A DNA stretch of 64,000 nt. Source: Hypomesus transpacificus (taxonomy: Eukaryota; Chordata; Actinopteri; Osmeriformes; Osmeridae). Position numbers and translations under genes: made by a program. The stretch lies in assembly GCF_021917145.1 (NCBI RefSeq), contig NW_025813938.1:1992856-2056855 (forward strand), in the 5' to 3' direction. The notes beneath the pieces are model-generated. The model had not been told where the DNA came from, did not search any database, and worked only from the letters and a program-made list of their open reading frames with translations. Every line of letters starts with the position of its first letter. The first letter of the stretch is position 1. Of the stretch, positions 12,889-25,522 are shown in pieces.

Positions 12889-14079
12889 TAAAATTAAATG
12901 CTCTGAACGACAGGATAGGCATTTGTGTTTGTATTTTTTTTTTTTTTTTTTTTAATTGTATTTGAGTACGATCCTGCATATTCAAATGCATCTCAGCCCC
13001 AGATGTTGTACATATTCCAATGCAAACTTGGTGGAAAGCATGTCTGGGTGCTATGCTCTTAGACCGGTCAGCCCTGGATTCCAGTCAACGGACAACAAAA
13101 CTGTGATGAGGAGTCTGGGAGAGGGAAAGGAAAAACTATAAAGCCATGTCCCCATTCTCACCGCAAAGCATTCCAATTCCAAGTCCTTTAATTCTTCAGT
13201 CCGAGTTCCTACATCATTGTAGTTGTGGATGTTTTAGTTGTGGATGTATACAGGAAAAGCGTCACATTAACGAGACGTTACCCTGTGGTAAAAATGTGCC
13301 ATTTTAAATGATTTACGGCAGTTTAGTTACCAGGGTCGCCGGCCAGAGAATTTCTTCCCGCAGAGACTTCAGTGAGAGGAAATTGTCACTCATGAAAATA
13401 TATCAAATAGCTAAGGCCTCAGCCGCTCAACAAACCAGTCGACCTGCCTTGGTCCAAACTGATTGCATTCCTTTACCAAAGTTAGTGACCTTTAACGAAA
13501 TGAGAATCCAAATCTTATTTGAAAAAGTCCATCCTGAGGGTCGCTCCACTTCTTGGGAGAGGGACCCGATAACAGATAAATCGTGTCGGAAGGATCTGAC
13601 AGGTAGTACACCTATAACATGACTGCTTTATCACCACAGTCCAGCTCAACATTAAATAACTGGGTAAATATTCGCAGTTCTTGCCCCCCACAGAACCATA
13701 AATGATAAAGTACCTTCCGAAATGAGCCCATGTCTCTAGGCTAGAGCAAGTGTCGAAAGTGACGTCTCCAATAATCAACAGTGATGTTTTGAAAAACAAT
13801 AACTCCCATATGGGTTTAGTTCAGTATGAATTATGAAGAACGGTCAGCTATACGAGACGCCGGTGAACCGGACGTCTCGCCTGTTCTAAACTCACATTCC
13901 CGAATAACTTCAACGCAATTAAATAGGATTTGAGTTGTTTTTTGCGCTCTGATGGTGAGGATACGGGTCGCGGTTGCCATGCAGTCCTCACTCTAGGCGG
14001 ACTGCTTAAGGCTCCTAAACTCGCTCACCGCCGATGATCCAAATATGTACCATACTCTTCCGCACACAACCATACTCAC

Positions 14080-14250
14080 CAGATTCCGCAGTGAAGGCTC
14101 GTCCAAAGTGGAGTATCTTTCAGCGGACATATTTAGTCTTTATTTTCTTCGTGAGCACAGGTTAAGAGATAAAATCAAAACTATACAAACAAGGCTCTAA
14201 GCTTGACTTGTTTGGTGGACTAACTCGCGATCAATTAACGTAGTTTTCCC
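14080..14250 (-). other. Possible noncoding first exon with splice donor (unresolved gene)
   Basis: On the minus strand a strong donor (CTG followed by GTGAGTATG) ends at 14,080. The sequence upstream of it is moderately GC-rich, and a CG-rich stretch lies at 14,560-14,620. I could not find a start codon or a partner exon further left, so this is only a candidate 5' UTR exon. It would begin about 750 bp downstream of the trafd1 poly(A) signal. Confidence 0.2.
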
Positions 14251-14833
14251 TTAAACAGGAACCTCCTTGTCAACTTGTCGCTCCTATGTGTTGTTAGAAC
14301 TGATGCTCCACCTGCTCGAAGAATCGTTTTTTCCCCCCCTTTTATAACTTGGAGTTGTAGTTGTTTATTCTACTGAAATGTAATCATAATGTTTGACCCT
14401 TTCTCAACATTCCCTCTCAACTACAAAAATCCGCAACACGCTTCGGAAACTGAACACATTTCAGTTTTCAATAACCCTGACGTGCGCATCTAGGATTTCA
14501 GAAAATGCTATGACAGTCCACTCACACACAGCGAGCTTTGAATCCAGAATTCCCACTTAATTCACTAGCGCCGCCCCCTTTAAAAGGCACGATCTCCCAA
14601 CCGCGCCACGCTGTGGACAGATCCAAATGACCAGGTTGCACGTGAACAAAACAGAACGAGCCCCACTGACCTCATTCCCTTGAATCAAGGCCTAAATTGT
14701 ACACATTTGAATGAGGTCAGTGATGAAGTGTGAACGACTACCACTAAAGTAACCAGCAGACGGACGGAACAGTAACCTCTCATTCATTCCACAGCACTGA
14801 ATAAGCGACACACCACATGGGTCTATAGAAGTG

Positions 14834-14839
14834 TTTATT
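14834..14839 (-). terminator. Poly(A) signal candidate for trafd1
   Basis: TTTATT on the plus strand reads AATAAA on the minus strand, 880 bp beyond the trafd1 stop codon. The AT-rich stretch between them looks like one uninterrupted 3' UTR. Confidence 0.5.
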
Positions 14840-15718
14840 AAAAGTGTGAAGATGATATTACAAGGAATTAAAAACCATTATGTTTGGCAGGTGCAGCTCT
14901 GCATACAAATAATGCTTTGATATTTCTTCTTCTGATACTTGACTCTCAATCAACGCAAACAATCACAATTATATTGTGGAGCAGCAAAGTATTTTGCATT
15001 TACATGTTTTACATAAAATGATTTTAAGGCATGTTTTCATGAACCTTAATATAAATACACACATTGAAGTTTTACATAAAGAAATCTAAAATAAGAAGAC
15101 AATTTAAAAAAAAGAGTTTTCTGGTAAACTACCTGTGTCCAACTAAACAACTGCTTCAAACAGGCATTAGACATACGTGGACATTTAGCAAGAGAGACCA
15201 CATTAAATGACCACAGCACATACAACAGTTAGTATTTGGTGATGATTGCCTACTGTACTTCTTCCCAACAGCACATTTCTCACTCCTCTTGTTATTCATT
15301 TTGCTTCTTCGGCAACTAGGAATGAGAACATATGCAGAAAAACTCATGTAATCAAGTTGCATTCGATAACAGTAAGCCTGAAGAGCACAGTGTAAGCCAA
15401 AGTCCTGCTTACGTTCGACGGCCCCACATTCTTCGTTTTTCTTCGCCCGTCGATATTTTCCCGGTGAGGTGGTCTAGGTAAGAGAGAGAGCATTTCATAA
15501 TAAAACTGTTTAAAACAAGCAAACCTACTGTCACATCTTTTTGTCATGATTAAGTCCTTACCACATTTAATTTATTTATTTATTCAGTAAAAAGGAAAAA
15601 TGTTATCTGGATTGCTGCATCACCACAATTTCTCTTTGGGGTCACTGCACACCTACATGAAATAGAGATGCTAACTACTTTGTGACAGAAGTTACTGAAG
15701 ATTGGTCATTATTCAATC

Positions 15719-18700
15719 TCACCCCACAGCAGTTGGGGAGTACACATTGTGGCTATCCCCAAAAGGTGAGTTGTTGCTGTCGCTGAGGGGAGACATGCAG
15801 CTGTTGCTAAAGGAAGAGAGAGCTCCTTCTGCCCCTCGGCCGTTCTGGGGTCTGTTCTTCATCTGGGAGTCCCAGTTAGAGAGCTTTCCCTGGGGGACTG
15901 GCCCGCTGAGGCCGCTGCAGTCTCGGGCGTTTCGCATCAAAGGCCTCTCCCTGTTCACCGTAAAGACATCATCCAAGGGGTCACCTGCAAGCAGGAGTAA
16001 CGCAGGTTCGAGTTTTGTTTCAGAAAAAGGAGAGACCTAACATTTTGTAATTTAGCAGACGCTCTTATCCAGAGCGACTTACAGTATGCACAGGGGCATT
16101 CCCCCAAGGCAAGTAGGGTGATGTGCTTTGCCCAAGGACACGATTAATTAGCACGGCGGGGAATTGAACCGGCAACCTTCTGATTACCAGCCCAATTCCC
16201 TAACCGCTCAGCCGCCTGATGGTAAGTCATACCACTCCTGACATTTACAGCACTTTCTCCCAGGGGGATGAATAACCTGTCTGGCTGTTTAACCATATCC
16301 TGAACACGTTCTTTCCGATGCAATAACCCGATGACAAGAGAGCTGATTCACAGGACAGCGTTTACGGTCTGGAGCCTCACCCTGGTGCATCAGTCTCCTC
16401 TGCACCTCTGGAGAGCTGGCACCTGGACTCTCTCTGTGAGGAAGAGGCTTCTGGAAGGATGATTTGGTCTCTTTATCCACTGGCTGTGCTGTGCGCGGCC
16501 TACACTTGTCCTGAGGGTAAAGATCATGAAAGACGACTGTGAATAATGGTACCGTGTGCATGCATATTTCCCTTTGATCAGTGTCATACACGCACATTTA
16601 GCTGTGAATACAGTAATATATGGACAGACCGCTGTAATTGGTGTAATGTACCCCCCAGTTTGCTGTGATTGGTGTAATGTACCCCCCAGTTTGCTGTGAT
16701 TGGTGTAATGTACCCCCCAGTTTGCTGTGATTGGTGTAATGTACCCCCAGTTTGCTGTGATTGGTGTAATGTACCCCCAGTTTGCTGTGATTGGTGTAAT
16801 GTACCCCCAGTTTGCTGTGATTGGTGTAATGTACCCCCAGTTTGCTGTGATTGGTCTTATCTACCCCCAGTTTGCTGTGATTGGTGTAATGTACCCCCAG
16901 TTTGCTGTGATTGGTTTACCTGGTGGTGGAAGACTACAGCCTCTTCTAGAGCCACGCCACAGAACTCACAGGGGATGAGCACGTCTCCCACTCGTGGACT
17001 GGAAGGGGGGCTGTCCAAGAGCGGGGAGGCGGGGCGTGGGAAGGCAGTGAGGCTGGGAGAGGGGGTGCCAGAGGGCGGGGCGTGCCTGAGCCCCCCTGCC
17101 CCCCTGGGGAGCCAGTCCTCGCAGGGCGGAGACGGGGGGCGCTTACTGAAGGAGGCGAAGGCAGAGGCCGGAGAGCAGCCCGTCTGGGAGACGAGAAGAG
17201 AGAGAGGGGATGAACCACGATGGAGGAAGGTAGAAACGTTTTACAGCTTAGGTTGCGACGACCCAATTTGCACATGCCCCTTCCTCCGTGTTTACTTTCG
17301 TTATTATTAATAATAATAATAATAATAATACCACACAGCACACACAAACCAAACATATTAGAAATGCTATATTATAAGTTACAAAGTGACTGGGCGATTT
17401 GATACGATTGAGAGATTAGACAAGAGGGAGCAAACGGAAGTAACAAAACATCAACATGCACAGGAAGGAAGCAAAGGGGGGGAGAAGAGAGCCAGGGTTG
17501 CTCACGAACCACTGTTGTCTCACAGGGAAACGGCCTCTGTGCACGCACCCTAATCTGGGAGCAGCAGAGAGAAGGGACAGAAGCTACCGGAAAGATGACA
17601 TGATGCCACCCCACTGACCTGGTGCAGAATGAGGTCCTCTTCTGGAAACAGCTCCTCACAGAACTCACAGGGCAACATGGTGTCTACATGGGAGATAAAA
17701 GGAAGAACAAAATAAAAAGTGGAATCTTGTAAGATAATATAATATCACTGTGTACTGAGTGTTTGTTTCTCACTTAAGTATAGATGTGTTGAAAACAATT
17801 ACAGAGTAAAGTGCAATGACAAATGTGGGAGGAAAAAAAAAAGGGGGGGGGGGGGGAAACGAATAAATGAGCATTCATTTGGACACAATCTGACCTGTCT
17901 GGTCGTCGTCTGGGGTCATGCTAGTGCCGGTGGTGATGTGATGGAAGTTGTTGTTGGGGGAAGCGTGTGAAGACGAAGGGAACGCTTTGGAAGACCTTCC
18001 GAACTGGTGGTCCCAGACGTCGGTCCACAGGGCTCCCTCCCCCCCTGCATCCCCGTCGCTCTGCAGGCTGAGGGCCAGCATGTAGTCCAGGCTGAGGGTG
18101 GCATCTCCTGGAGGCTGGCCGGCCGGCCAGCCAACACTGTTATTGTTTCCCACCACATGGGGGTAAACTACAGGAAGTTAGAGCATGTGAGATTGATGCA
18201 AGGGCCTGAGATATTGTCTAATGATACAGTGGATGTTTACATTTTACATTTAGTCAGTTAACAGACGCTGTTATTCCAGAGCGACTTAAAGTAAGTACAG
18301 GGACATTCTCCCCGAGGCAAGTAGGGTGAAGTGCCTTGCCCAAGGACACAACGTCATTTTGCATGGCCGGGAATCAAACCAACAACCCTTCAGATTAATA
18401 GCCCGACTCCTTAACCGCTCAGCCAGCTGATTTATGAGAATAAGTCATTTGTCAATTCAATACCGTGAAGGTGAGACTGTATACTCGGGCACTGTCTACT
18501 ATAGGATTGTATTGGCAAATCTTAGTGAGCTATCTGGTTGGACGATGTCTATGTGAGTGATGGTTCTAGTTGAAGCCTGGTCTCACTCACAGTGGTTGAA
18601 TGCTGTGTTCCTGGGCCCAATGTTACTTCTCTCACCAGGGTCGGTGGAGGTCAGAGTGCTGTTGTGGACTCTGGCCTCTAGGGAGCGTGGTGGAAGACTG

Positions 18701-19604
18701 CGCTCCCCCGCAATCATGTTGTTATTCTTAGGGCCTCCCTCTTGGGCCTTCAGCAGGTTCCGGATGGAGTGGGCTTCGAACCAGGCTCCAGGGGTCTGGG
18801 GCTCTGCCGAGCTGTGACCTGCCCGGCTGTTGTTCCTTTCCTGGGGGGGAGTAAGACTACCACACAGGGCCGAGTGGACGGCCTGCTCCCTCAGCATCAC
18901 GTTGGACTTGCAGAGGGGACATGATTCAGTGCGTGTCCCGCAATAGTCCTCGTGCTGTTTAGACTGGCTGAACACGACCTCCAGGTCACAGTACTGGCAA
19001 GGGACCATCCTCTGACCGCACTCTGAGCTCTGGGGAAGAGTAATGGGACGATTGGTCACAATGGAAATTTCCGGAAATGCATATAAAATAAAAGAATAAA
19101 AAAAGACAATGGAACTCTGGCTCAAGATTTCGTTCTAGGTTTTGTGACTACCTGGTGGACATCCATTTGACTCTTCTCAATATTCAAGCCACATTTGCAT
19201 TTCATCTGAAACAAAATTGAAAGTATGGTTGAACTACAGCAGTCAAGGAACATCCACTCCACATGTGATGCTTTTGTTTTCTGGAATAGTTTTCTGTCAA
19301 AGCCATCGAGCAGAACCAACTAGTACCTTGACGTGTTCCTGTTCTTTATGCTGTTTCAGATCAGAACGTGGAACCGGCTCTTGGCAAACTTCACACAGGG
19401 CAATGTTTCGGCGACAGTGGATTTCGTGGGTTGTGAAATTTGCCCCAGGAATGTCATGCTTGCTAGAAAAGAGCAGAAGTGAATGATGAGAAAATCTGTC
19501 GTTTGAGATCATACTGACTCGTACTAGCATATTGGGTGATACATGTTTAATGGATTAGTGCACCCCCACCAGTTTGCACAGAACTGTGTGCCATCATCAG
19601 CCAT
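15719..19604 (-). CDS. trafd1: TRAF-type zinc finger domain-containing protein 1 (9 coding exons, 553 aa)
   Basis: In mammals TRAFD1 (FLN29) is a negative-feedback regulator of TLR and RIG-I-like innate signalling. Exons in transcript order: 19604-19570, 19462-19327, 19205-19152, 19029-18591, 18167-17895, 17683-17619, 17183-16920, 16510-16381, 15984-15719. All junctions are GT-AG, phases agree, and the total of 1,662 bp is close to the human length of about 582 aa. The N-terminus has the Cys/His fingers typical of the family: [12 protein letters not shown], then [18 protein letters not shown], the MKCKCG exon, [21 protein letters not shown] and CPLCKSNV. Two later modules, [19 protein letters not shown] and [19 protein letters not shown], and the [10 protein letters not shown] segment are TRAFD1 hallmarks that XAF1 lacks. 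A 5' UTR exon with donor AAT|GTAAGT ends at 20,018, and its acceptor is at 19,616. It lies downstream of mob1a on the same strand. Confidence 0.92.
16041..16222 (-). mobile_element. tRNA-derived SINE, copy 2 (trafd1 intron)
   Basis: Same structure and orientation as the copy at 12,707. The plus strand shows TTTAGCAGACGCTCTTATCC at the left and the inverted tRNA-like head (GAATTGAACCGGCAACC) at the right. It sits in the last intron of trafd1, in the same transcriptional sense as the gene. Confidence 0.85.
16630..16919. repeat. 30/31-bp minisatellite, 10 units, overlapping a trafd1 splice donor
   Basis: Each unit contains GTTTGCTGTGATTGGTGTAA followed by a run of C. Unit length alternates between 30 and 31 bp depending on five or six C residues. 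Every unit carries ATTGG, the inverse of CCAAT. The rightmost unit contains the intronic part of the trafd1 exon 7 donor (GTAAACCAATCAC on the minus strand). Confidence 0.93.
17307..17330. repeat. (TAA)n microsatellite
   Basis: About eight ATT/AAT trinucleotide units in a trafd1 intron. Confidence 0.85.
18238..18430 (-). mobile_element. tRNA-derived SINE, copy 3 (trafd1 intron)
   Basis: Same family and orientation as copies 1 and 2. AACAGACGCTGTTATTCCAG lies at the left end and the inverted tRNA-like head (TAACCGCTCAGCCAGCTGA) at the right. It is slightly more diverged, with small insertions. Confidence 0.85.
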
Positions 19605-20561
19605 GGTTACTTTCAACTGAAAAAGAGGAAATAACGACCAATGATCAACTAGATTAGTTTATGTCACTGACAAACATTCCACAACACAAAAAGCTAGTCT
19701 ACTGCTAAAGCTAGCTAGCTATTATTGTTATGAAGATTAACGTTGCGACAACCTAGCCAGTTAGCTAGGGATACAAGTTCGGTAGCTGAAATGTCCTGGC
19801 TTTATGCAGTTATAATCAAGCTTGATAGTCAGTCATCTACTGGCTAATTTTGGATAAATGTCAACACGATACGATATCTTCTGTACAACGATAGCTAGAA
19901 GTAGTAGACTGTTTGATTCAACGAACAGAACTGTGGATAGCCTTGAATAACGTCAGGATTAAAAATAACCAACACTTTACGTACCACACTGAGTAGTAGT
20001 TTTGACAATGTACTTACATTGTTTTATTTGAAGTCCTGTAAATAACAAGTTAGACCAGGATATCTAGCGAGCTACCCCCAACTTGCCCTGTTATATTGAT
20101 CTGTTGTCTTTTTTGCCTGTGCTGGTAGCTCTAAGACTTGTCAAGATCGCTTCCTGAAATATTACGTTTCAGGAAGTTGCTATAGCGTCTGTTGGGTGCG
20201 TCTCTTTCCAAAACTCCGGTTTCACCCGATGCACCAAACGATCAGTTTCCTTACCAGATGATGTGCAGACGAGAAATTGTGAGCGCTAGCCTATCTAGGT
20301 TACAGCTCTTTTCGCAGTATGATTAAGTTATTAAAATACACGGAAGAGAACCACTTTTCTGGATTGGAACGAACTCATGGCAAACCACACGCAGTTTAAA
20401 TGTTCTTCTGTTTGAAGCTTCTTTCAATACATACAGACAAATCAAATCTACTTAGAATGTTATTTGCATTCAAGTAAAACATTCGACGAATAGCCATTCA
20501 TAAAACGCAATAAACCAAACGGAACGTAATAGAATACAAAACACAGAATGTCTCATCAATG

Positions 20562-20567
20562 TTTATT
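20562..20567 (-). terminator. Poly(A) signal candidate for mob1a
   Basis: The plus strand TTTATT reads AATAAA on the minus strand. It lies 1.7 kb after the mob1a stop, and the AT-rich sequence in between is consistent with a long 3' UTR. The trafd1 5' end is about 390 bp further left. Confidence 0.5.
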
Positions 20568-22115
20568 TAGCTTTTCTCCTACCAATACTGTCATATCAGA
20601 CTCATTTTCTCTTTAATAAGGCACAGTTTTGTTCAGATAATGTACTGTCAATTATCATATTTACAGCAGAAAAGGACACACATGAAATGTCCATCAAAAT
20701 GCCAAATTAATTTTAAAATGTTCATCCGATCAAAAGTTTCCCATTTTACTCTTACAAATATTGCATTCTGAATTATAAAATATGAAATGTAACTCAAATG
20801 GATAGCATTCCAACAAGATTTTTTAAACGCATATATAAGAGAAAGCAGAATAAAAGAGTAAGACAGAAATACACATTCTAATCAAACTAGGCCTAAGGCG
20901 AGCGTGTGGTCAAATCAGTCAAATTACGAGCCCCTTCACAACACATTCAATTCATGCATTTTGACAACGATCCTATAAATCTACAAGGGATGTTGATTGT
21001 CTGAGACTGACTTAGTTTCAGACTGCAGAAACATGTCATGCAACTCGTTAAGAGTAATGAAAAACAAGATTTGTAGGTGGTGTTTATGAAATTGGATGAC
21101 AAAAAGTAGCTTTTGGGTGACAAGGTGGCGTGGATAAAACAGCCCTGCTGTTTCACTCATCTGTGCTGGAAACACTGGAGAAGATCAGTATGAACAGTAT
21201 CATACCACATTTGGACAAACAATCATTTATAAAAGAAAAATAACGACATACATCTCATGTACAGTCATCTTTCTTAGGTACTGGAACATTTGCAATTATT
21301 GCATTATGTATGCTGGGGATAAAAATCTAAATTGAGTTTAATAAAATATTGACTTGATATTAAAAGTACCAGCATGCACAAAACACATCCACAAATTATT
21401 GTAGCAAAAAAAACTGAATTGAGGCACATTTGACTGAAATGACAGTAAAACAAACAAAGTTTTAAACTATCGTTCATGAGAAGTTTCATGTTAATTTATA
21501 GAAATGTCACTCGATGACACTGCTTGGTTTACATCCTATCATCTCTAAGTGGTTTACTACAACGTACAAATATAATTTCAGATTCTTTAGAAATATTGGA
21601 AGAATATCTATTATCAAGTTTATCAAAAGTCTCATTGTAAAACTGACATTATAAACAACCTTTTTCTATTTCAGTCACCCTTTGTGAAAAAGTGAAATAA
21701 CCAGGCAAACCAGATTCACATTCAAAACAGAAAATTGTTATACATTACTACTAACACTTGAATTCTAAACAAAACTGATGTTCAAAACGCAAAAAAAAAA
21801 AAGAAAAGTCAAACAGCTGGTTTGCATTTCGACCCCAGAAACATCTTGGTCCACGAAGAACAAGGCGGTAGGTCCCAATTATAGAAGTGTTAAACCAAAA
21901 ACATATTTAATATACTATACTCTCTGGTATCTTATCTAAAAGACTAACGTGATCTCTGACATCGCACACCTTTAAAACAATATGGAGACTACAAAGGAAA
22001 GCAAAAAGTGAGACAGAACGGTTGAGAAAAAACAAAACAATAACGGTGAAGAAAGATGGAAGGCACAAAGTGAAAGAGTGAGCACATGAAGAGCGAGAGA
22101 GGTAGTAGTCAGAGA

Positions 22116-22230
22116 AGGAGAGAGAGAGGGGGAGAGGGGAGGGAGAGGGAGGGAGAGGGAGAGAGAGAGAAAGAGAGAGAGAGGGGGGAAAGGGCGAAGG
22201 AGGGGGAGGGAGAGAGAGAGAGAGAGTGGA
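22116..22230. repeat. Purine-rich (GA)n tract in the mob1a 3' UTR
   Basis: GGGAGAG and AGAGAGA blocks lie just beyond the mob1a stop codon, so they would be CU-rich in the mRNA. Confidence 0.85.
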
Positions 22231-22261
22231 GGAGAAAAGAGAGGAAGAGAAAAGAGGTTGT

Positions 22262-25200
22262 CTATCTGTCCTTGGAGCCCAGCTTTTCAATCAGGTCCTG
22301 CAGGGGGGCCAGTTCACGCCGGTCAATAAGGCTGAACTCCTACAGAGAACACACTCAGTCATTACACCACTCAGGAACACCGTCAGTCATTACACCACCC
22401 AGCAACACAGTCAGTCAGTTAGTACACCACCCATTAACACACTCAGTCATTACACCACCCAGGAAGACGTTTTACTATCTAAAACTATACATGATCGAAC
22501 TTGATGTCTTAACGTTTTAAGAATCTACGCATCTACAAGCAATACAAAAGCAATCATCTTCCTACTGTAATCGAGATGTTACTGTTGCATTGTATATAAG
22601 CAACTGAGATATCGTAGTTTATGTATAATTTTTTGTCATGGTGCCTGGTAGCAGAGATATGGCTAATGCATCCAGCCTATTGACTCTGACCACACAAACA
22701 CTGTATGACGTACTTCTGACCCTAAACCCAGGGTTCAAATTAGAGGGGGGCTTGACCCCCCTAATTAAGACTTGGACCCCCCTAATTAAGACTTGGACCC
22801 CCCCAAAATAGGTAAAAACAACAGGTCGGGGGGGTCGATACACGCCCTGGAGAAGAAGTTGACCCCCCCACGATTGTCATTGTATAATTCGCACTCTTCC
22901 TAAACCGACTCTACTTTCTTTCATACACTGTGTGTACGTCTGCTTTGGATGGAAACCTCGTGCTAAACGCTCCAAACGCTAACGTAAACCCCCCCCCGCC
23001 CTTACCTGGACGAAGAAGATGAAGTGTTTGAAGGAGGTGTTGAGGTGGGCCTCCTCCTGCAGCTGCATCACAGAGTCAAAGTGCTGGTGGTAGATGTGAG
23101 CGTAGACTCTGAACAGGCGCTTCAGGATGGTCTTGGCCACAGACATAAAGTTCTTAGGGAAAGGCACTCCTACCGAGGCAGGACAAGAGGGTCAGACGGC
23201 TGAGCAGTTAGGGAATCGGGCTATTAAATTAGAAGGTTGCCGGTTCGATTCCCGGCAGTGCTAAATGACGTGTCCTTGGGGCAAGGCACTTCACCCTACT
23301 TTCCTCGGGGGGAATGTCCCTGTACTTACTACAAGTCGCTCTGGATAAGAGTATGTAATGTAAATGTAAGAAAATTAAGTTCTTAGGGAAAGGCATTCCT
23401 AAAGAGCAGGACAAGACACATATTTTTTTTAATCCTAAATTCTTAAAGCCCCTTATTATAAGTTAGACTTTGTACCGTTAGTATAGTTAGACTTACTACA
23501 CCACTATTCAAGATTTATGATCCCTATATGTTGAATGTATGCACCTTCCTTTCATGGCAATTAAAACCCCTTTCTGATCTGATCTATCTTCTGATCGGAA
23601 GTTCTTAGGGAAAGGCACTCCTACAGAAGCGGGACCCAAACAGAACCGCTAAACCCATGCATACATCCTTCAGAAGGACCATGTTCACGTCGACGGCAGC
23701 AGGGAAGACAAACCCGTTGTTGACGGTTGCGTCTGAAAAGGTGACTGACCTATTTTGGAAGGGAAGAGCGTCTCATCATCCAGCTGATCCTGCACCCAGG
23801 TCATCAGGTAGTCAATGTACTTGGGAGCGGAGCACTTGATTGGCTTCTTGATGTTGGTGCCATCTGCCCAGTGGTACTCATACCTACAGGTGAAAGATTA
23901 GCATTTTGGGTCACCTTTTACACTCATGCTAAGCTAATGTGGAAATTCCTTGACATAATAAGACGCTACACTACTACTTTATAAGACGGTGGATGTTGAA
24001 ATGGCTTTTCCCTGGTTATATGCGGAAGCCACCGGGCAACTAGGGGATATGGAATTTCAGTTTTGACGCAATCCAGTGCTGTTCAACTACAGAAGTGCAG
24101 AGCTTGTTTACTAAGCAGACATTAGCACTGAAGGAAGGAAGAGGATGGTTTCCACGGTGACCTTAATACCAAAGGGAAGTATCGTTCCTCTGCATTTAAA
24201 GACACAAACAGATAAAAGAGAAGGCAGATGACTTTAAGGAAGTGACTGAACTAAATATCAAACTAAAGAGCCCTACAAGGCCTGCACTGAGCTGACACAT
24301 TCAAACCATCTGACAGAAAACCGAGAAGCGAAAGTATCTTTTTTTTTTTATCAGCTGATTTGTGAAGCAGTTTACATCAATAGTCTCATGAGATAAAACT
24401 GGAATTACATTGGGGCTTGAACGCCCTCTTAGTTTACGCCACCCTTGAGTCTTTGACATACCTTGGTCCTGCTGACATCACCGAGCAGCTTGTCTCAGTG
24501 CAGAACTCTGTGATGGTGCCATATAACATGTTGATCTGGTTGAAGAAATCCACAGCTGAAAGTGGGGAAACATCCACAAGTCTGTCATTTTTCAAAGCAT
24601 CACAACTGCATGGACTGAGACACACAATCTGAGGTGTAATATTAACAATTAACCACTTACTGGTTGACTAACCTACAACTAATAGTGATGTTGCAAAATC
24701 TTTCTTTATAATTGAGGATGCATTCCAATTATTCTATCCTCAAACCACACCGTAGGTGCGATTTAGTTGGACTGTCAAAATAAACAGGTGCATTTCTTCA
24801 TGGCATTTCATTTAATCCACTCACTGTTCACTGCAATCCACTCGTTAAGATCCTCTCCCTCCGGTAGCATCACAGCTTGTCTCAAATTCCCACTACCGAG
24901 AGTGGCCTCCGCGTGTTTCAACAGCTCATACTGATGTGAACCTTCGGGGATGTTTTTCTTCGGCTTGAAGGTCTTGGATGAGCGATTTCCACTGCGAAAA
25001 GCGACACGAGAGATAACGGTTTCTATAGAGGAGATCTACGGATACACTTGCTGGTGCAGTGTAAATTATAAGCTCGTTAGCAAGCCACCCTTCGCAGTAC
25101 ATTGAACCGACATCCTCGTCTGAGCTCCTTCCTGTTTTAAGTTTTCTGCTTCACCACAACAACACAGTCGACCAGACACTGTCTACACTTTTATTTTAGA

Positions 25201-25522
25201 TGTGACAATGGTGGGATATTGTAATAATAACTTAGGACGGTGGTTAGTTAGCTAGGTAAAGCAACACCCTTGTTGTGTTCACATCGCCCAATTAAATTAC
25301 TGTGGCTAGCTAGCTTATACAGTACATGCAGCGAGATAGCTTTTAACTTCAGCTAGTTAGCGAGCGAGTCAGCCTCGCTAACTAGCCAACTATCTATTCA
25401 CACTAACTAGGCCATACGGGTTGGAACTCAAATTAGTCTAAATATATATGGTGTTGTGTTTCGTTAGATAGTCAAGCATACTAGACTAGCTAGCAAAGTG
25501 TTACTTACAATAAGAAGCTCAT
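22262..25522 (-). CDS. mob1a: MOB kinase activator 1A (6 coding exons, 216 aa)
   Basis: MOB1 binds and activates LATS/NDR kinases in the Hippo growth-control pathway in the cytoplasm and nucleus. Exons in transcript order: 25522-25509, 24991-24825, 24555-24462, 23883-23750, 23169-23006, 22339-22262. Phases agree and the total of 651 bp gives 216 residues, exactly the vertebrate MOB1 length. Recognisable segments are [36 protein letters not shown], the zinc-ligand region ([18 protein letters not shown], later HIYHQHF), [19 protein letters not shown] and the C-terminus [13 protein letters not shown]1A and MOB1B are nearly identical. The mthfd2 neighbour favours MOB1A. Transcription is divergent from mthfd2. 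The intron after exon 4 holds two extra copies of the exon 5 acceptor region and a SINE. Confidence 0.96.
23193..23372 (+). mobile_element. tRNA-derived SINE, copy 4 (mob1a intron)
   Basis: Plus-strand copy opening with ACGGCTGAGCAGTTAGGG (A-box-like) and TTGCCGGTTCGATTCCCGG (B-box-like). The body follows, with CCTTGGGGCAAGGCACTTC, and the end is CTCTGGATAAGAGTATGTAA. It is antisense to mob1a and is flanked by two copies of the same 40-bp mob1a segment (23,147-23,189 and 23,376-23,416). Confidence 0.88.
23376..23635 (-). repeat. Two extra copies of the mob1a exon 5 acceptor region
   Basis: The 40-bp stretch at 23,147-23,189 spans the first coding bases and splice acceptor of mob1a exon 5. 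It recurs at 23,376-23,416 and 23,598-23,635 with only a few changes. Both extra copies keep an AG in the acceptor position followed by the bases for [10 protein letters not shown] or VPFPKN-like codons. Only a fragment of the exon is copied. Confidence 0.85.

Noticed and set aside
16696..17310. Plus-strand frame with repeated [10 protein letters not shown]
   Set aside because: Translation of the 30/31-bp CCAAT-bearing minisatellite running antisense into trafd1 exon 7.
19029..19604. Assignment to XAF1, a close relative with similar N-terminal fingers
   Set aside because: The later CEFC modules, the [10 protein letters not shown] segment and the 553-residue length match TRAFD1. XAF1 is much shorter and lacks them.
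23195..23260. tRNA gene at the GGTTCGATTCC box
   Set aside because: The tRNA-like head continues directly into a SINE body shared with three other copies and lacks a complete cloverleaf, so it is a SINE promoter rather than a tRNA gene.
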